Assembly (NCBI RefSeq): GCF_025971945.1 | Contig: NZ_JAPDHW010000013.1 | Location: 23,673 to 87,672, forward strand | Length of the DNA: 64,000 nt | Origin: Chryseobacterium kimseyorum | GTDB lineage: Bacteria > Bacteroidota > Bacteroidia > Flavobacteriales > Weeksellaceae | Direction: 5' to 3' | In this document: positions 34,079-43,179 of the stretch, piece by piece | Layout: each line of letters opens with the position of its first letter | How positions within the stretch are numbered: position 1 is the stretch's first letter | Notes under the pieces: generated by a model | What the model saw: only the letters and a program-made list of their open reading frames with translations | Databases searched by the model: none | What the model was told of the DNA's origin: nothing | Translations under genes and position numbers: made by a program

Positions 34079-34516
34079 ATGATCAATATAGTACTGCCAG
34101 TAGATTTTGGCGAAAAAACAGATCAGCTAGTAGACGGAGCGATAGAATTTGCGAAGAAAGTCAACGGAAAGCTTAATTTAATACATGTAGCGCCTACAGA
34201 TATTGGTTTTGCAATCGGAGATATGGGTTACCAGTATTTTCCCGAGGTTGAAGAAAACGAAATCCGGGAAGAACTTGTGTTGCTCAACAAGATTAATCAA
34301 AAAATTCTTGCTCACGATATTGATTGCGAACACCTGTTGAAACAGGGCATTGCCAAAGATATTATCTTGGAATATGCAGACACCAAAAATGCAGACTTTA
34401 TCGTAATGGGTTCTCACGGTAGAAGCGGAATTTACGATGTCTTTGTAGGAAGCCTAACCAAAGGAATTACAAAAAATTCTAAAGTACCGGTTTTGGTTTT
34501 ACCAATTCATGACTAG
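34079..34516 (+). CDS. Universal stress protein (UspA family)
   Basis: 145 aa, a single Usp domain: 'NIVLPVDFGEKTDQLVDGAIEFAKKVNGKLNLIHV' and the ATP-binding signature 'VMGSHGRSGIYDVFVGSLTKGITKNSKVPVLVLP' (G-x2-G-x9-G-S/T). It probably binds ATP. Induced under stress in relatives. Ends at a shared terminator. Confidence 0.92.
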   Translation: MINIVLPVDFGEKTDQLVDGAIEFAKKVNGKLNLIHVAPTDIGFAIGDMGYQYFPEVEENEIREELVLLNKINQKILAHDIDCEHLLKQGIAKDIILEYADTKNADFIVMGSHGRSGIYDVFVGSLTKGITKNSKVPVLVLPIHD

Positions 34517-34531
34517 ACAAATTATAAGCAT

Positions 34532-34568
34532 AAAAAGACCGATCAAATAAAACTTTGATCGGTCTTTT
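34532..34568. terminator. Bidirectional terminator
   Basis: AAAAGACCGATCAAA pairs perfectly with TTTGATCGGTCTTTT. It sits between convergent genes with T-runs on both strands. Confidence 0.9.
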
Positions 34569-34585
34569 ACTATATAACCAATTAA

Positions 34586-34819
34586 TTAACCTTCTTTTTT
34601 GTAGATCGTAGGATCGTAATAAGGGTTTTTACCCTCAGTCGGAGAATAATACTCTTTGTCTTTGTCCCCTCCAAGCGTCACCACCAAGACATAGCACCAA
34701 TATGTAAATAGTACGCAACAAACTAAGAATAAAATCCAGTTGAGTACGTTTCCAAAGTTTTCGAAAAAACCAAAAGACCATTTGAAAACCCTACTTAAGA
34801 ATAGAAAGAAAGACGTCAT
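34586..34819 (-). CDS. DUF6341 family small membrane protein
   Basis: 77 aa, with one hydrophobic helix (about residues 27-49) and a polar C-terminal tail (GGDKDKEYYSPTEGKNPYYDP). Its length, topology and the divergent DUF6427 neighbour match the flavobacterial DUF6341 family as I remember it. Function unknown. Confidence 0.6.
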   Translation of the reverse strand: MTSFFLFLSRVFKWSFGFFENFGNVLNWILFLVCCVLFTYWCYVLVVTLGGDKDKEYYSPTEGKNPYYDPTIYKKEG

Positions 34820-34837
34820 TATTTTCCTTTTTTAAAT

Positions 34838-34845
34838 TAACTTTG
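34838..34845 (+). promoter_or_regulatory. Promoter -7 element of the DUF6427 gene
   Basis: TAACTTTG, 16 bases before the ATG at 34862. Confidence 0.55.
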
Positions 34846-34861
34846 CACAAATTTATAAAAA

Positions 34862-35767
34862 ATGTTTAGATTACTTTCAAAAGAAAGCAATATTTTTTCA
34901 ATTCCTGTTTACATTGGTTTTCTTCTTTTAGTAGTAATTATATTTAATATACTGAATTTCAACTCGTACGAAGCAATAATTGCGGTTATTACGTTTTTAG
35001 GAATTGCGTTAGGTTATTTCTGTTTTAATACTATTGCGCTGAATTATCAGACGCATCTGCCGTTATTTCTGTATACATTTTTTATTTTCGGACTTTATCC
35101 CGGGAAATCCGATATCGGAATTGCGGTTGCTTTGCTGACAAATTCTTTTCTTTTGCTTCTTCTTACAAGTACTGATGAAGATTTAAGAAAAAAATCATAC
35201 GTGCTGGTAGGATCTATTTTAGCGCTTAATTTCGTATTTCTGCCTACAACATGGCCGATGATTTTCTTTGTGCTGATTCACCTGATCGTAACCTCAGAGA
35301 GAATTGGTCTGAATATTTTCAGATTCTTTTTAGGAATGTCTTTGATTGCGTTAAGTTACTTTTCACTGATGTTTTTTATGAGATTCAACGACTGGAATAT
35401 TGATTATCTGCCGTTTGGAAAAATGAGGTTTATTACCGATTACGCAGAACTTCTTCCTTTGATTCCTATTTTGCTGATGTTGATTTATGCAATTTATGAT
35501 CACTTTAAACATTATAATAAGAAAAGCCCGGTAAGCCGGTACAAATATACTTTCCTTCTTGTATTCTCATTTGCACAGCTGGTAAGTATCGTCATGTACA
35601 TGAATACCAATTATGAATATCTGCTTCTTCTGGCATTTCCGGCAACGATTATTATCAGCAGAATGCTCAGATTCTTACCGAAGTACTGGATGCAGGAGGT
35701 CAGTCTTTGGGTGATCATCGCAAGTCTGGTTGGTTTTAAGGCAGGTACCCATTTCAATTTATTTTAA
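34862..35767 (+). CDS. DUF6427 family membrane protein
   Basis: 301 aa with about eight transmembrane helices and little soluble sequence. 'KESNIFSIPVYIGFLLLVV' at the N-terminus and the adjacent DUF6341 gene fit DUF6427, a Flavobacteriia family of unknown function. The following DUF3109 gene starts 10 bases after its stop, so they are probably one transcript. Confidence 0.75.
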   Translation: MFRLLSKESNIFSIPVYIGFLLLVVIIFNILNFNSYEAIIAVITFLGIALGYFCFNTIALNYQTHLPLFLYTFFIFGLYPGKSDIGIAVALLTNSFLLLLLTSTDEDLRKKSYVLVGSILALNFVFLPTTWPMIFFVLIHLIVTSERIGLNIFRFFLGMSLIALSYFSLMFFMRFNDWNIDYLPFGKMRFITDYAELLPLIPILLMLIYAIYDHFKHYNKKSPVSRYKYTFLLVFSFAQLVSIVMYMNTNYEYLLLLAFPATIIISRMLRFLPKYWMQEVSLWVIIASLVGFKAGTHFNLF

Positions 35768-35777
35768 AAAAAAGATT

Positions 35778-36362
35778 ATGATTCAAATAGACGATAAATT
35801 AATTTCTGAAGATATTTTCTCTGAAGAATTTGTTTGCAACCTTACCAAATGTAAAGGTGCATGCTGTGTGGAAGGTGATGTAGGAGCTCCGTTGGATAAA
35901 GACGAGCTGGTAATTTTGGATAATATTTATGATAAAATCAAACCTTATCTTACTGCTGACGGTATAAAAGCTTTGGACGAACAGGGAACGTGGACCACTG
36001 ATCCCATGGACGGAATGTACGTAACCCCTATGATTGAAGACGCAGAATGTGCCTATGTAACTTTTGATGAGCGCGGAATCACAAAATGCGGAATTGAAAA
36101 AGCCTATGAAGACGGTGCTATCGACTGGCAAAAGCCTATTTCTTGTCACCTCTACCCAATCCGTGTTACAGAGTATTCTTCGTTTTCAGCATTAAACTAT
36201 CATGAATGGCCGATCTGCAACGACGCCTGCACACTGGGCAAGGAACTTCAGGTTCCTGTCTACAAGTTTCTAAAAACACCCCTGACAAGAAAGTACGGTG
36301 AAGAATTCTACTCCACTTTAAGCGAAGTCGCTGAGGAATGGAAAAAGGAGTATGGAAAATAG
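35778..36362 (+). CDS. DUF3109 family Cys-rich protein
   Basis: 194 aa from the ATG at 35778; the longer frame to 35730 runs into the previous gene. Cysteine motif 'CNLTKCKGACC' near the start and further Cys in 'AECAYV', 'KCGIE', 'ISCHLYPIRV' and 'CNDACTLG' suggest a bound metal or Fe-S cluster, as proposed for the YkgJ/DUF3109 group. Cytoplasmic. Function not established. Confidence 0.88.
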   Translation: MIQIDDKLISEDIFSEEFVCNLTKCKGACCVEGDVGAPLDKDELVILDNIYDKIKPYLTADGIKALDEQGTWTTDPMDGMYVTPMIEDAECAYVTFDERGITKCGIEKAYEDGAIDWQKPISCHLYPIRVTEYSSFSALNYHEWPICNDACTLGKELQVPVYKFLKTPLTRKYGEEFYSTLSEVAEEWKKEYGK

Positions 36363-36739
36363 ACGTTGGGTGACAGATGATGAATGATAGGTGATGGGTT
36401 ATGAATGATCGGTGTAGAATAGTAAACAGACATAGTTTACTTTTTGATATGTGAAATTTGTTTGAGTCCCAACGGGACGATTTAGCAAAGGATAGGATGT
36501 AATCCTATTAATTGTAAATTTCAATTCAATTTCAATTCAATTCAATTCAATTCAATTCAATTCGTTCATTCTTTCATTCTTTCATTCTTTCGTTGAATCA
36601 TCGATTGACAATAAAAGTTTTCTCGTTACGACAATACTTGACAACAGTCTTAACGGGACGATTTTATTAGGATAGAAGATAATTCTCGTTAAGAAAACTT
36701 AATCAATACATTTACTTAAAATGTAATTTTTAAAAAAAG
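36363..36739. repeat. Repeat-rich gene-free region
   Basis: Contains degenerate GATGAATGAT/GGTG repeats (36370-36412), a hairpin GTCCCAACGGGAC followed by ATAGGATGTAATCCTAT (36466-36507), a (TTCAA)8 pentamer run interrupted by one T (36520-36560), three TTCATTCT octamers (36565-36588), and a decayed second copy of the hairpin element (about 36650-36695, AACGGGACGATTTT). No gene. Confidence 0.8.
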
Positions 36740-36776
36740 CAAAACCACCGCAGAAAAATTTCTACGGTGGTTTTTA
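36740..36776 (-). terminator. Intrinsic terminator
   Basis: AAAACCACCG pairs with CGGTGGTTTT, extended by AGAAA/TTTCT. It ends the M16 protease gene on the minus strand. Confidence 0.85.
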
Positions 36777-36800
36777 TTTAATCGACTAAGATTATTTGAA

Positions 36801-39653
36801 TTATTTTACTACAGTGGCTTTTACTGTTGCAGTTTCAGCCTTTTTTGGTGCATTTTCCCAGCCGTCTTCCGGCATCAAAGTAGCAACAATTCTGTTTTTA
36901 TTAAGATATTTTTTAGCCACATCCTGAAGATCTTTTACAGTCAGGGCCTTCACTTTCTCCTGATAGTTTAAGATTTCATACTTATCAGTTCCATCCATCT
37001 GGTTTTTAGTCAATGAGTTCATCCAATACATATTGTCTCTCATATTGGTTTTATCGTCATTGTATTCACCTTCCTTGTATTTGTCAAGATCTTTCTGCTC
37101 AGGACCTTTATCAATCAGCTTCTGAAGTTCAGCAATAGCACTTTTTGTCAGCTTATCTGCATTTTCAGGTCCACAAGGGAAGCTGATGCTGAATGAGTAG
37201 CTGTTGTAAGGTACTTTTCCCATATAACCTCTTGCTCCACCACCATAAATTCCGCTTTCATCCTCTCTTAGTTTTTCTATGACTTTAATGGTTGCCACTT
37301 CACCTAAAGCTTCCAAAGCGATTGCCTCTTTCTCATTGTAAGGAGCTTCTCCTGCATAGACGATCTGCACCATACTCTTAGGATCTTTTCCTTTTTTGTA
37401 AACTTTGGTAAAGTCACCCATCATCTGTCTGTATCCAGTATCTTTATACTTGGTCTCTTTTCCGGTAGAAGGAAGACTTCCGATATACTGCAGAACTTCT
37501 TTTTTAAAGGTAGCCTCATCAATGTTTCCTACAAAATAGAAATGGAAATTCCCTGCATTGGCAAATTTCTCTTTATAGATATCATAGGCTTTTTTATAAT
37601 CAGTCGCTGCCCAATCTTTTTCCATAGGAATAATACCAATAAATCTCGGGTTTTTCTGATTTAAAAACTTAGCGTGCTCACTTGAGAAGTAGAATTGTGG
37701 ATTTGAAAGCATATTGTCCAACATCGCAGACTGCTTGGTTTTGAATGCATTAAACGCTTCCGGACTGTAATTTAATCCTGTGAAATACGCATAGATCATT
37801 TCCATCGCAGTACCAAGATCCTTTTGGCTTGTTCTACCGTTAATCCCTTCTGTTAATGGGCCAATAAAAGGATTTACATTTACCTGTTTTCCTGCCAGAT
37901 AATTGGTAAGATCTGCTTTTGAAAAACCATTGACACCTGCTTCAGACAGGGCCGAATAAGCAAACTGTGTTTTGTTGTATTCTGCATCCGGAATGATTGA
38001 GTTTCCTCCCAAGCTTCTTGCAGTGAAAACAATCTCATCATCTTTAAAGTCAGTTTTTTTGAACGTTACTTTTGCGCCGTTTCCTAAAGTCCAGGTTGTA
38101 GTACCTAGCTTAGCATCCGTTTCTGTTTTAGCAATTTTACCTTCAGATTTGAAACTCTTGACAAGATTTTTAATCGCTGCTTTTTCTTCGTAAGGTTTAA
38201 GATCAGCCATTTTCACATTATCGAAAGTCTTCAGAACCATCGCTTCTGTAGGCATCGTCACGTTATCTTTTTTAGGACCAGTAATTACAATTACACGGCT
38301 GTCCTCTTTCACCATTTTCTTAATTACCTCATTGGTCTGAGCCAGTGTTACAGACGGTAAGAATTTCTTAGTATCTTCATATTCCCATGCGATTCCCGGC
38401 ATTGGTTCCTGCTCAAGGAAGTTTCTTACATATTCGTCTACCAACATATCGCTTTCTGTCTTATCGCGGTTGTTGTAAGATCTTTCTAAGTTTGATAGCA
38501 CCTGAGATTTTGCTCTGTCTAATTCACTTTGAGTGAAGCCGAATCTTTTCGCTCTTTCTGTTTCCTCTAAAAGAACATTCAGCGCGCTCAGCTGGTTACC
38601 TTCTTTTACCATTGCAAATCCCTGGAATGCTTCCTTAGTTCTTGCATAAGATCCGCCATGATATACAGATCCGAAAGTGAACGGTGGATTATTTGAGTTC
38701 ACCAGTTCTCTCAATCTGTTGTTAAGCATCGTCGTCGCAAGATTCTCAACAAGACTCTGATTGTACTGCTCTACCGTAACATCCGGCGTATAGGCTTCAG
38801 AATCTTTCATAACAAACTGAACCATTGAACTTGTAGCATCCGGATCAGTTTCTATAGCAACAAGAGTCTCCTGGTGATTTGGTAAATCAAAAGTTTTTCT
38901 TTCTCTTGGCTTAGATGGATTTTTATATTTCCCGAAATTATCTTTAATTTTTTTCTCGACCTCATCTACATTGATATCTCCTACCACAACAATCGCCATC
39001 AGATCCGGTCTGTACCAGTCTTTATGAAACTGTCTGATCACGTCTGGTTTAAAATTTTGCAATACCTCTTTCGTCCCGATCGGAAGTCTGTTGGCGTATT
39101 GAGATTTATAAAGAAGTTTAGGTAAATATTTGTCAGACATTCTTTTGTCTGCTCCTAATCCCAGTCTTAATTCTTCCAAGACAACACCTCTTTCTTTATT
39201 AATCTGCTCATCCGTAAGCAAAGCATTAAATGCCCAGTCTTCCATTACTTTAAGACCTGCATCAAGGTTTCCTGGTTTGTCTAAAGGTACCGGAAGCATA
39301 TAGACGGTTTCATCAAAGCTTGTGTAGGCATTAAGGTGCTGACCGAATTTCACCCCGATTGACTGTAGAAAGTCTACCAATTTGTTGTCCGGGAAATTTT
39401 TGGTTCCGTTAAAGTTCATGTGCTCCATAAAGTGAGCAAGACCTCTCTGGTTTTCATCTTCAAGAATAGATCCGGCGTTGATCGCTAAACGGAAGTCTAC
39501 CTTTTTCTCTGGCAAAGTGTTTTTTTTGATGTAATACTTCATCCCGTTCGGAAGAGTACCTGTTTTTACAGAAGCATCCATCGGGATATTCTGCGCGAAT
39601 GCATTAGCGGATGCCATTAAGACCATCCCTAATGACAGTAGAACTTTTTTCAT
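36801..39653 (-). CDS. M16 family (insulinase-like) metalloprotease
   Basis: 950 aa from the ATG at 39653 that begins a signal peptide (MKKVLLSLGMVLMASANAFA). Two M16 halves. The first has the inverted zinc motif H74-F-M-E77-H78 plus Glu in 'ERGVVLEEL'; the second ('YSFSISFPCGPENADKL') is a non-catalytic partner domain. It should cut peptides in the periplasm. The LolA-like gene 233 bases upstream has its own terminator. Confidence 0.93.
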   Translation of the reverse strand: MKKVLLSLGMVLMASANAFAQNIPMDASVKTGTLPNGMKYYIKKNTLPEKKVDFRLAINAGSILEDENQRGLAHFMEHMNFNGTKNFPDNKLVDFLQSIGVKFGQHLNAYTSFDETVYMLPVPLDKPGNLDAGLKVMEDWAFNALLTDEQINKERGVVLEELRLGLGADKRMSDKYLPKLLYKSQYANRLPIGTKEVLQNFKPDVIRQFHKDWYRPDLMAIVVVGDINVDEVEKKIKDNFGKYKNPSKPRERKTFDLPNHQETLVAIETDPDATSSMVQFVMKDSEAYTPDVTVEQYNQSLVENLATTMLNNRLRELVNSNNPPFTFGSVYHGGSYARTKEAFQGFAMVKEGNQLSALNVLLEETERAKRFGFTQSELDRAKSQVLSNLERSYNNRDKTESDMLVDEYVRNFLEQEPMPGIAWEYEDTKKFLPSVTLAQTNEVIKKMVKEDSRVIVITGPKKDNVTMPTEAMVLKTFDNVKMADLKPYEEKAAIKNLVKSFKSEGKIAKTETDAKLGTTTWTLGNGAKVTFKKTDFKDDEIVFTARSLGGNSIIPDAEYNKTQFAYSALSEAGVNGFSKADLTNYLAGKQVNVNPFIGPLTEGINGRTSQKDLGTAMEMIYAYFTGLNYSPEAFNAFKTKQSAMLDNMLSNPQFYFSSEHAKFLNQKNPRFIGIIPMEKDWAATDYKKAYDIYKEKFANAGNFHFYFVGNIDEATFKKEVLQYIGSLPSTGKETKYKDTGYRQMMGDFTKVYKKGKDPKSMVQIVYAGEAPYNEKEAIALEALGEVATIKVIEKLREDESGIYGGGARGYMGKVPYNSYSFSISFPCGPENADKLTKSAIAELQKLIDKGPEQKDLDKYKEGEYNDDKTNMRDNMYWMNSLTKNQMDGTDKYEILNYQEKVKALTVKDLQDVAKKYLNKNRIVATLMPEDGWENAPKKAETATVKATVVK

Positions 39654-39837
39654 ACAGTTGTTATTAAATTTTGCGTGATAAAAGTATAAATTAATCACAG
39701 TTACAAGAAATTTTATCCCTAAGATTTTAGTTAAAGTTGAGTTAAAGTTTATTTCACAAACAGTTGTTTAATTATTGTAGCCTAAATCGAGCTCTACCCT
39801 GATGATTACAAATCCAATAGCAGCAGGTTATCAAACA

Positions 39838-39867
39838 AAAAAAGACCGGATAAATTCCGGTCTTTTC
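39838..39867 (-). terminator. Intrinsic terminator
   Basis: AAAAGACCGGA and TCCGGTCTTTT pair around TAAAT. T-run on the minus strand after the LolA-like gene. Confidence 0.85.
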
Positions 39868-39886
39868 TTTCTTAAAGATTTATCAT

Positions 39887-40573
39887 TTATTTGAAATCTG
39901 CGTCGCTTACTCCAGAGTTCAAGGTTACTTTATTGGTTTTGATGGTAACTTTCTGCCCCTGACCTTCTGCTTCTATCAGCTCAGGAAACTTGATACCGTC
40001 TACTGTAATATAGCTTTTCATAATCGCATCTCCCTGCCCTGTTCCTGCTTTATAAAGCAATCCTGTAGCAGCGTCGAAATAGAATTTACCTTTATCTGAA
40101 GACAGTACGTTGTAGTCTTTACCGTCAATTTTCTCAACGGTTACCGTACTAAATTTTGAAGCATCGTATCCTAAGGCATCGATAGTTGTGCTTTTTTTAA
40201 GCTCCTCTATCTGAGCAGCAGGAATCTCAGTTTTAGCTCCCATTTGATTCATGAAACCCTTTTCACCGTCAAAAACCTGAGTCATCTCCTGTCCCATTAC
40301 GGTCTGCACAGATTTGAATTTATTCCCCATTTTTTTTGTAGTAGAACTGATCTCCATGCCCTGAGCGGTAATTGTATTTTCAATGATGGTAGATTTTACA
40401 GACTCCAGTTTTGCTTTTCCTCCCAATGCGGTAAGATAGTTGTCAACAACCTGTTTTGGAGTGATCTGCGACGTTGATGCAGCTGTTTTTACGGTAGCCG
40501 TAGATGTTTTTTGTGCTACTGCTGATGTAGAAAACAATACAGCGCAGAAAAACGGAACGATTATCTTTTTCAT
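39887..40573 (-). CDS. LolA-like outer membrane lipoprotein-sorting protein
   Basis: 228 aa. Signal peptide (KKIIVPFFCAVLFSTSAVAQ), a Thr/Ala-rich linker, then 'VVDNYLTALGGKAKLESVKSTIIENTI', 'MGNKFKSVQTVMGQEMTQVFDGEKGFM' and 'GKFYFDAATGLLYKA', the half-barrel pattern of LolA/LolB-like proteins. Annotated widely as 'outer membrane lipoprotein-sorting protein', but a lipoprotein carrier role is not shown for this subgroup. Often found next to M16 proteases. Confidence 0.7.
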   Translation of the reverse strand: MKKIIVPFFCAVLFSTSAVAQKTSTATVKTAASTSQITPKQVVDNYLTALGGKAKLESVKSTIIENTITAQGMEISSTTKKMGNKFKSVQTVMGQEMTQVFDGEKGFMNQMGAKTEIPAAQIEELKKSTTIDALGYDASKFSTVTVEKIDGKDYNVLSSDKGKFYFDAATGLLYKAGTGQGDAIMKSYITVDGIKFPELIEAEGQGQKVTIKTNKVTLNSGVSDADFK

Positions 40574-40679
40574 ATGATTTAAATTTTAGTGATGTAAATA
40601 TAAGAATTTTGAACGGTACAGGAGTATCAACAATTATTCCATAAAAGAATATTTATCCACTACCGACATCAGACTGCAT

Positions 40680-41642
40680 TTATTGTTTAATAAATTTTGT
40701 AGAACTCGTGTTTCCATTTCTGTCAATGATCTGCAGAATATAATTTCCTCTCGCAATATTGCTGACATCCAACTGAGAGGTTTTTCCTGTATTCTTCTGA
40801 GAGAAAATCTTCTGACCTGCCATATTAAAGATATTGAATTCTGCCACCTCTTTAGCCGATTTCACAAAAAGATAATCCGTTACCGGATTTGGATATACAG
40901 ATAAGCCCCCATCTATTTCCACAGATTTTACGCCCAGTGCATCGAGTGAATTGATCTTTACATAAGAGAAGTTAGCATTCATCACATTTCCTGTACTTGC
41001 CCAACATGAGGTGAAAAGTGTTCCGTATCCTGCAGTAGAAGTTCCCGCGGCATGAGTGGAAGCAGAAGTACCATCACTACCGGTATGGCGGATTTCTATT
41101 AAAAGATTGGTTCCGGTGTACAGATAGGGAGTATTAAACACGATATCGAAAGTAAAAGCGTTTGGCGCGCCTCCTGCGGTAAGTGATCCAGCCGGAATGA
41201 GCAAACTGCCTGCCCGCACCTGAGTCTGAGTTCCCACTACATTCGCAGTGAAATTCAACTGTCTGTTTGCCGGGTCTACACTGTTACTCAGATAAACTTC
41301 ATAGCTTGGAAACGTTGTATTGGCAGCCGGCCAGGAAACAGTTGCCGTGGTCGGCAGCCTGAAGGAAATAGAAGTAAGATACTTCCCTGATAAAGTAGTA
41401 AGCTGAGAATCATCAATAATCAGCTGATTGGTTCTTGCACCGTTGGTTAATGGACCTATAAAAGCTCCGGTTACACTGATATCCGGGATTACTTTGGAAG
41501 TTTGTGAATTTAAAGAAGCTGTAGTCGATATCATTAAAAATGAAATGAACAGACATACTTGCCGTATTGAGTTCACTGCTGTCTGAGCTGATTTTTTCAA
41601 TACTACATCCTGTACTTGATTAAAAAGTAAAATTGTTTTCAT
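40680..41642 (-). CDS. T9SS type A sorting domain-containing protein
   Basis: 320 aa. N-terminal export signal (VCLFISFLMISTTASLNSQ) after an unusually long 27-residue basic lead, so the start may lie further in. A beta-rich middle follows, then a C-terminal type A sorting domain: 'LSVYPNPVTDYLFV', 'AEFNIFNMAGQKIFSQ', 'GNYILQIIDRNGNTSSTKFIKQ'. The tail sends the protein through the type IX secretion system to the cell surface. No enzyme motif seen in the middle. Confidence 0.88.
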   Translation of the reverse strand: MKTILLFNQVQDVVLKKSAQTAVNSIRQVCLFISFLMISTTASLNSQTSKVIPDISVTGAFIGPLTNGARTNQLIIDDSQLTTLSGKYLTSISFRLPTTATVSWPAANTTFPSYEVYLSNSVDPANRQLNFTANVVGTQTQVRAGSLLIPAGSLTAGGAPNAFTFDIVFNTPYLYTGTNLLIEIRHTGSDGTSASTHAAGTSTAGYGTLFTSCWASTGNVMNANFSYVKINSLDALGVKSVEIDGGLSVYPNPVTDYLFVKSAKEVAEFNIFNMAGQKIFSQKNTGKTSQLDVSNIARGNYILQIIDRNGNTSSTKFIKQ

Positions 41643-41994
41643 AATGTAATTTTTTGATTATCATAAAGATAAGATTTTATTCTAAACAAAATATTAATAT
41701 TTTCTGCATACTAAAACCGCTTGCCAACAGCGAAAAAATTCGCCTCCTGCCAGCTTTTTTTGTAGGTTGAAATACATCTAAACAAAAGGATTTTCCGATG
41801 ACTTCGAGGTTGCGGATGCCGAACTGTCTGTCCGGTGCTCAAATTCTCCCGAACAAATTATATAGCACAGATTTTAGCCTGTGTTTTTTTTCTTCAGACA
41901 TCATATTTGTAAATTTGAGAAGACATATTACGAAAGAAAGACGCAAAGTCAGGAGATTTCGTAGGTGGGTTAAATGTTTTTTACAAATTTCCTA
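41643..41994. other. Gene-free stretch with an orphan terminator
   Basis: 352 bases. The only clear signal is a plus-strand terminator (41866-41891). An open frame at 41798-41995 is not protein-like (cysteine, arginine and phenylalanine rich) and overlaps it. A possible promoter (TAAATTTG, 41910-41917) precedes the retropepsin gene. Confidence 0.5.
41866..41891 (+). terminator. Orphan intrinsic terminator
   Basis: CACAG pairs with CTGTG around 8 bases, followed by T8 on the plus strand. No plus-strand gene lies upstream, so it may end a small RNA. Confidence 0.5.
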
Positions 41995-43179
41995 ATGGTT
42001 AAATTACTAATTCTGACAATTTTTTCTTCGCTGCTGTTATCGTGTACGAAAAATATTTATCAACAAAAAAAAGAATCCATTAAATTCAAAAATAATGGAA
42101 GACATATTTATATTAAACTAAAAGCTAACGAATATGATGAAGGAAATTTCTATTTTGATACAGCATCTGGTTGGTTTATTATAGACAGTACCTTTTATAA
42201 AAATAAAAGAATGTCTTTTAATCATTTTTCTGAATCAGAAAATATAGGGACTGGAAACAGTCCGGCGAAAATGATTCAAATTCTTGATACGATTAAATTT
42301 TCTGTAAGTAACAATACATTTTCTTCAAAGTATACTATGATTCATAATCTGAAAAAATCTTTCGGCAGGAATATCGACGGAATTGTGGGGTTTGTAAATT
42401 TTGGCAATATACCGTTTGAAATAAATTATATCAAACAGAAAATTATTTTAAACCCTGAAATAAAGGATAACTATCAAGCAATTCCTGTTAAATATGATGG
42501 AAACTACATGTATCTTCCCATGGAACTGGTGCTGAATAACGGAACAGTGAAAAAAGGAGATTTCATAATTGATACCGGTTCTTTCAAAACAATCTTAACA
42601 AGTGAGTTTGCTAAAAATGAAGATATTATTAACAGTAAAAAAGTAACTTATATCAACAATGGCGGAGTTAGCGGATTACATATGGGATATTCTATGTTTG
42701 CATCTGAAATAAAAATTGATAAATTCAAACTGGTCAACCACCAAATAGATGTTAGCAATGACAGTATTGGAGCTCTATCGAAAAACAAAAATTACATCGG
42801 TATTGTCGGCAACGATTTATTGGATCATTTTGATATCATCTATCATCCCACTCAGCAAAAAATTTGGGTAAGACCAAATAAAAATATCAATAAACCATCA
42901 GATGATTTATACAAGGCTTTTGTTTTAATAGAAACAAATGATAATGACAAACAGTGGCTCGTTGGAAGTATTTATGAAGAAAGCGATGCTTACAAAAGAG
43001 GAGTGAAACATAGAGACGAAATTGTAGCAATAAATAACGTTTCTGTTAAAAAATTAAATCTTGAAAAATTTGACCGACAGCTTACACCAAACGAGAAATT
43101 AAAGCTTAAAGTAAAACGAGGAGATCAATATTTTGAGATAGATACTTATCTTAATGTTTTCTTACGGAAAAATGAGTAA
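41995..43179 (+). CDS. Retropepsin-like aspartic protease with PDZ domain (lipoprotein)
   Basis: 394 aa from the ATG at 41995. A lipoprotein signal (VKLLILTIFSSLLLSC) precedes two retropepsin-type lobes: 'FYFDTASGW' (degenerate DTG, about 55-63) and 'DFIIDTGSFKTIL' (true DTGS, about 190-202). A C-terminal PDZ domain begins with 'WLVGSIYEESDAYKRGVKHRDEIVAINN'. It probably acts as a periplasmic or surface protease with a single catalytic Asp-Thr-Gly plus a modified one. Substrate unknown. Confidence 0.85.
   Translation: MVKLLILTIFSSLLLSCTKNIYQQKKESIKFKNNGRHIYIKLKANEYDEGNFYFDTASGWFIIDSTFYKNKRMSFNHFSESENIGTGNSPAKMIQILDTIKFSVSNNTFSSKYTMIHNLKKSFGRNIDGIVGFVNFGNIPFEINYIKQKIILNPEIKDNYQAIPVKYDGNYMYLPMELVLNNGTVKKGDFIIDTGSFKTILTSEFAKNEDIINSKKVTYINNGGVSGLHMGYSMFASEIKIDKFKLVNHQIDVSNDSIGALSKNKNYIGIVGNDLLDHFDIIYHPTQQKIWVRPNKNINKPSDDLYKAFVLIETNDNDKQWLVGSIYEESDAYKRGVKHRDEIVAINNVSVKKLNLEKFDRQLTPNEKLKLKVKRGDQYFEIDTYLNVFLRKNE

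Noticed and set aside
36520..36588. Phase-variable gene switch from the TTCAA and TTCATTCT runs
   Set aside because: No start codon or promoter lies close enough: the runs are over 200 bases from any coding sequence.
41798..41995. 65-codon frame as a gene
   Set aside because: Composition unlike protein, and a terminator hairpin lies inside it.
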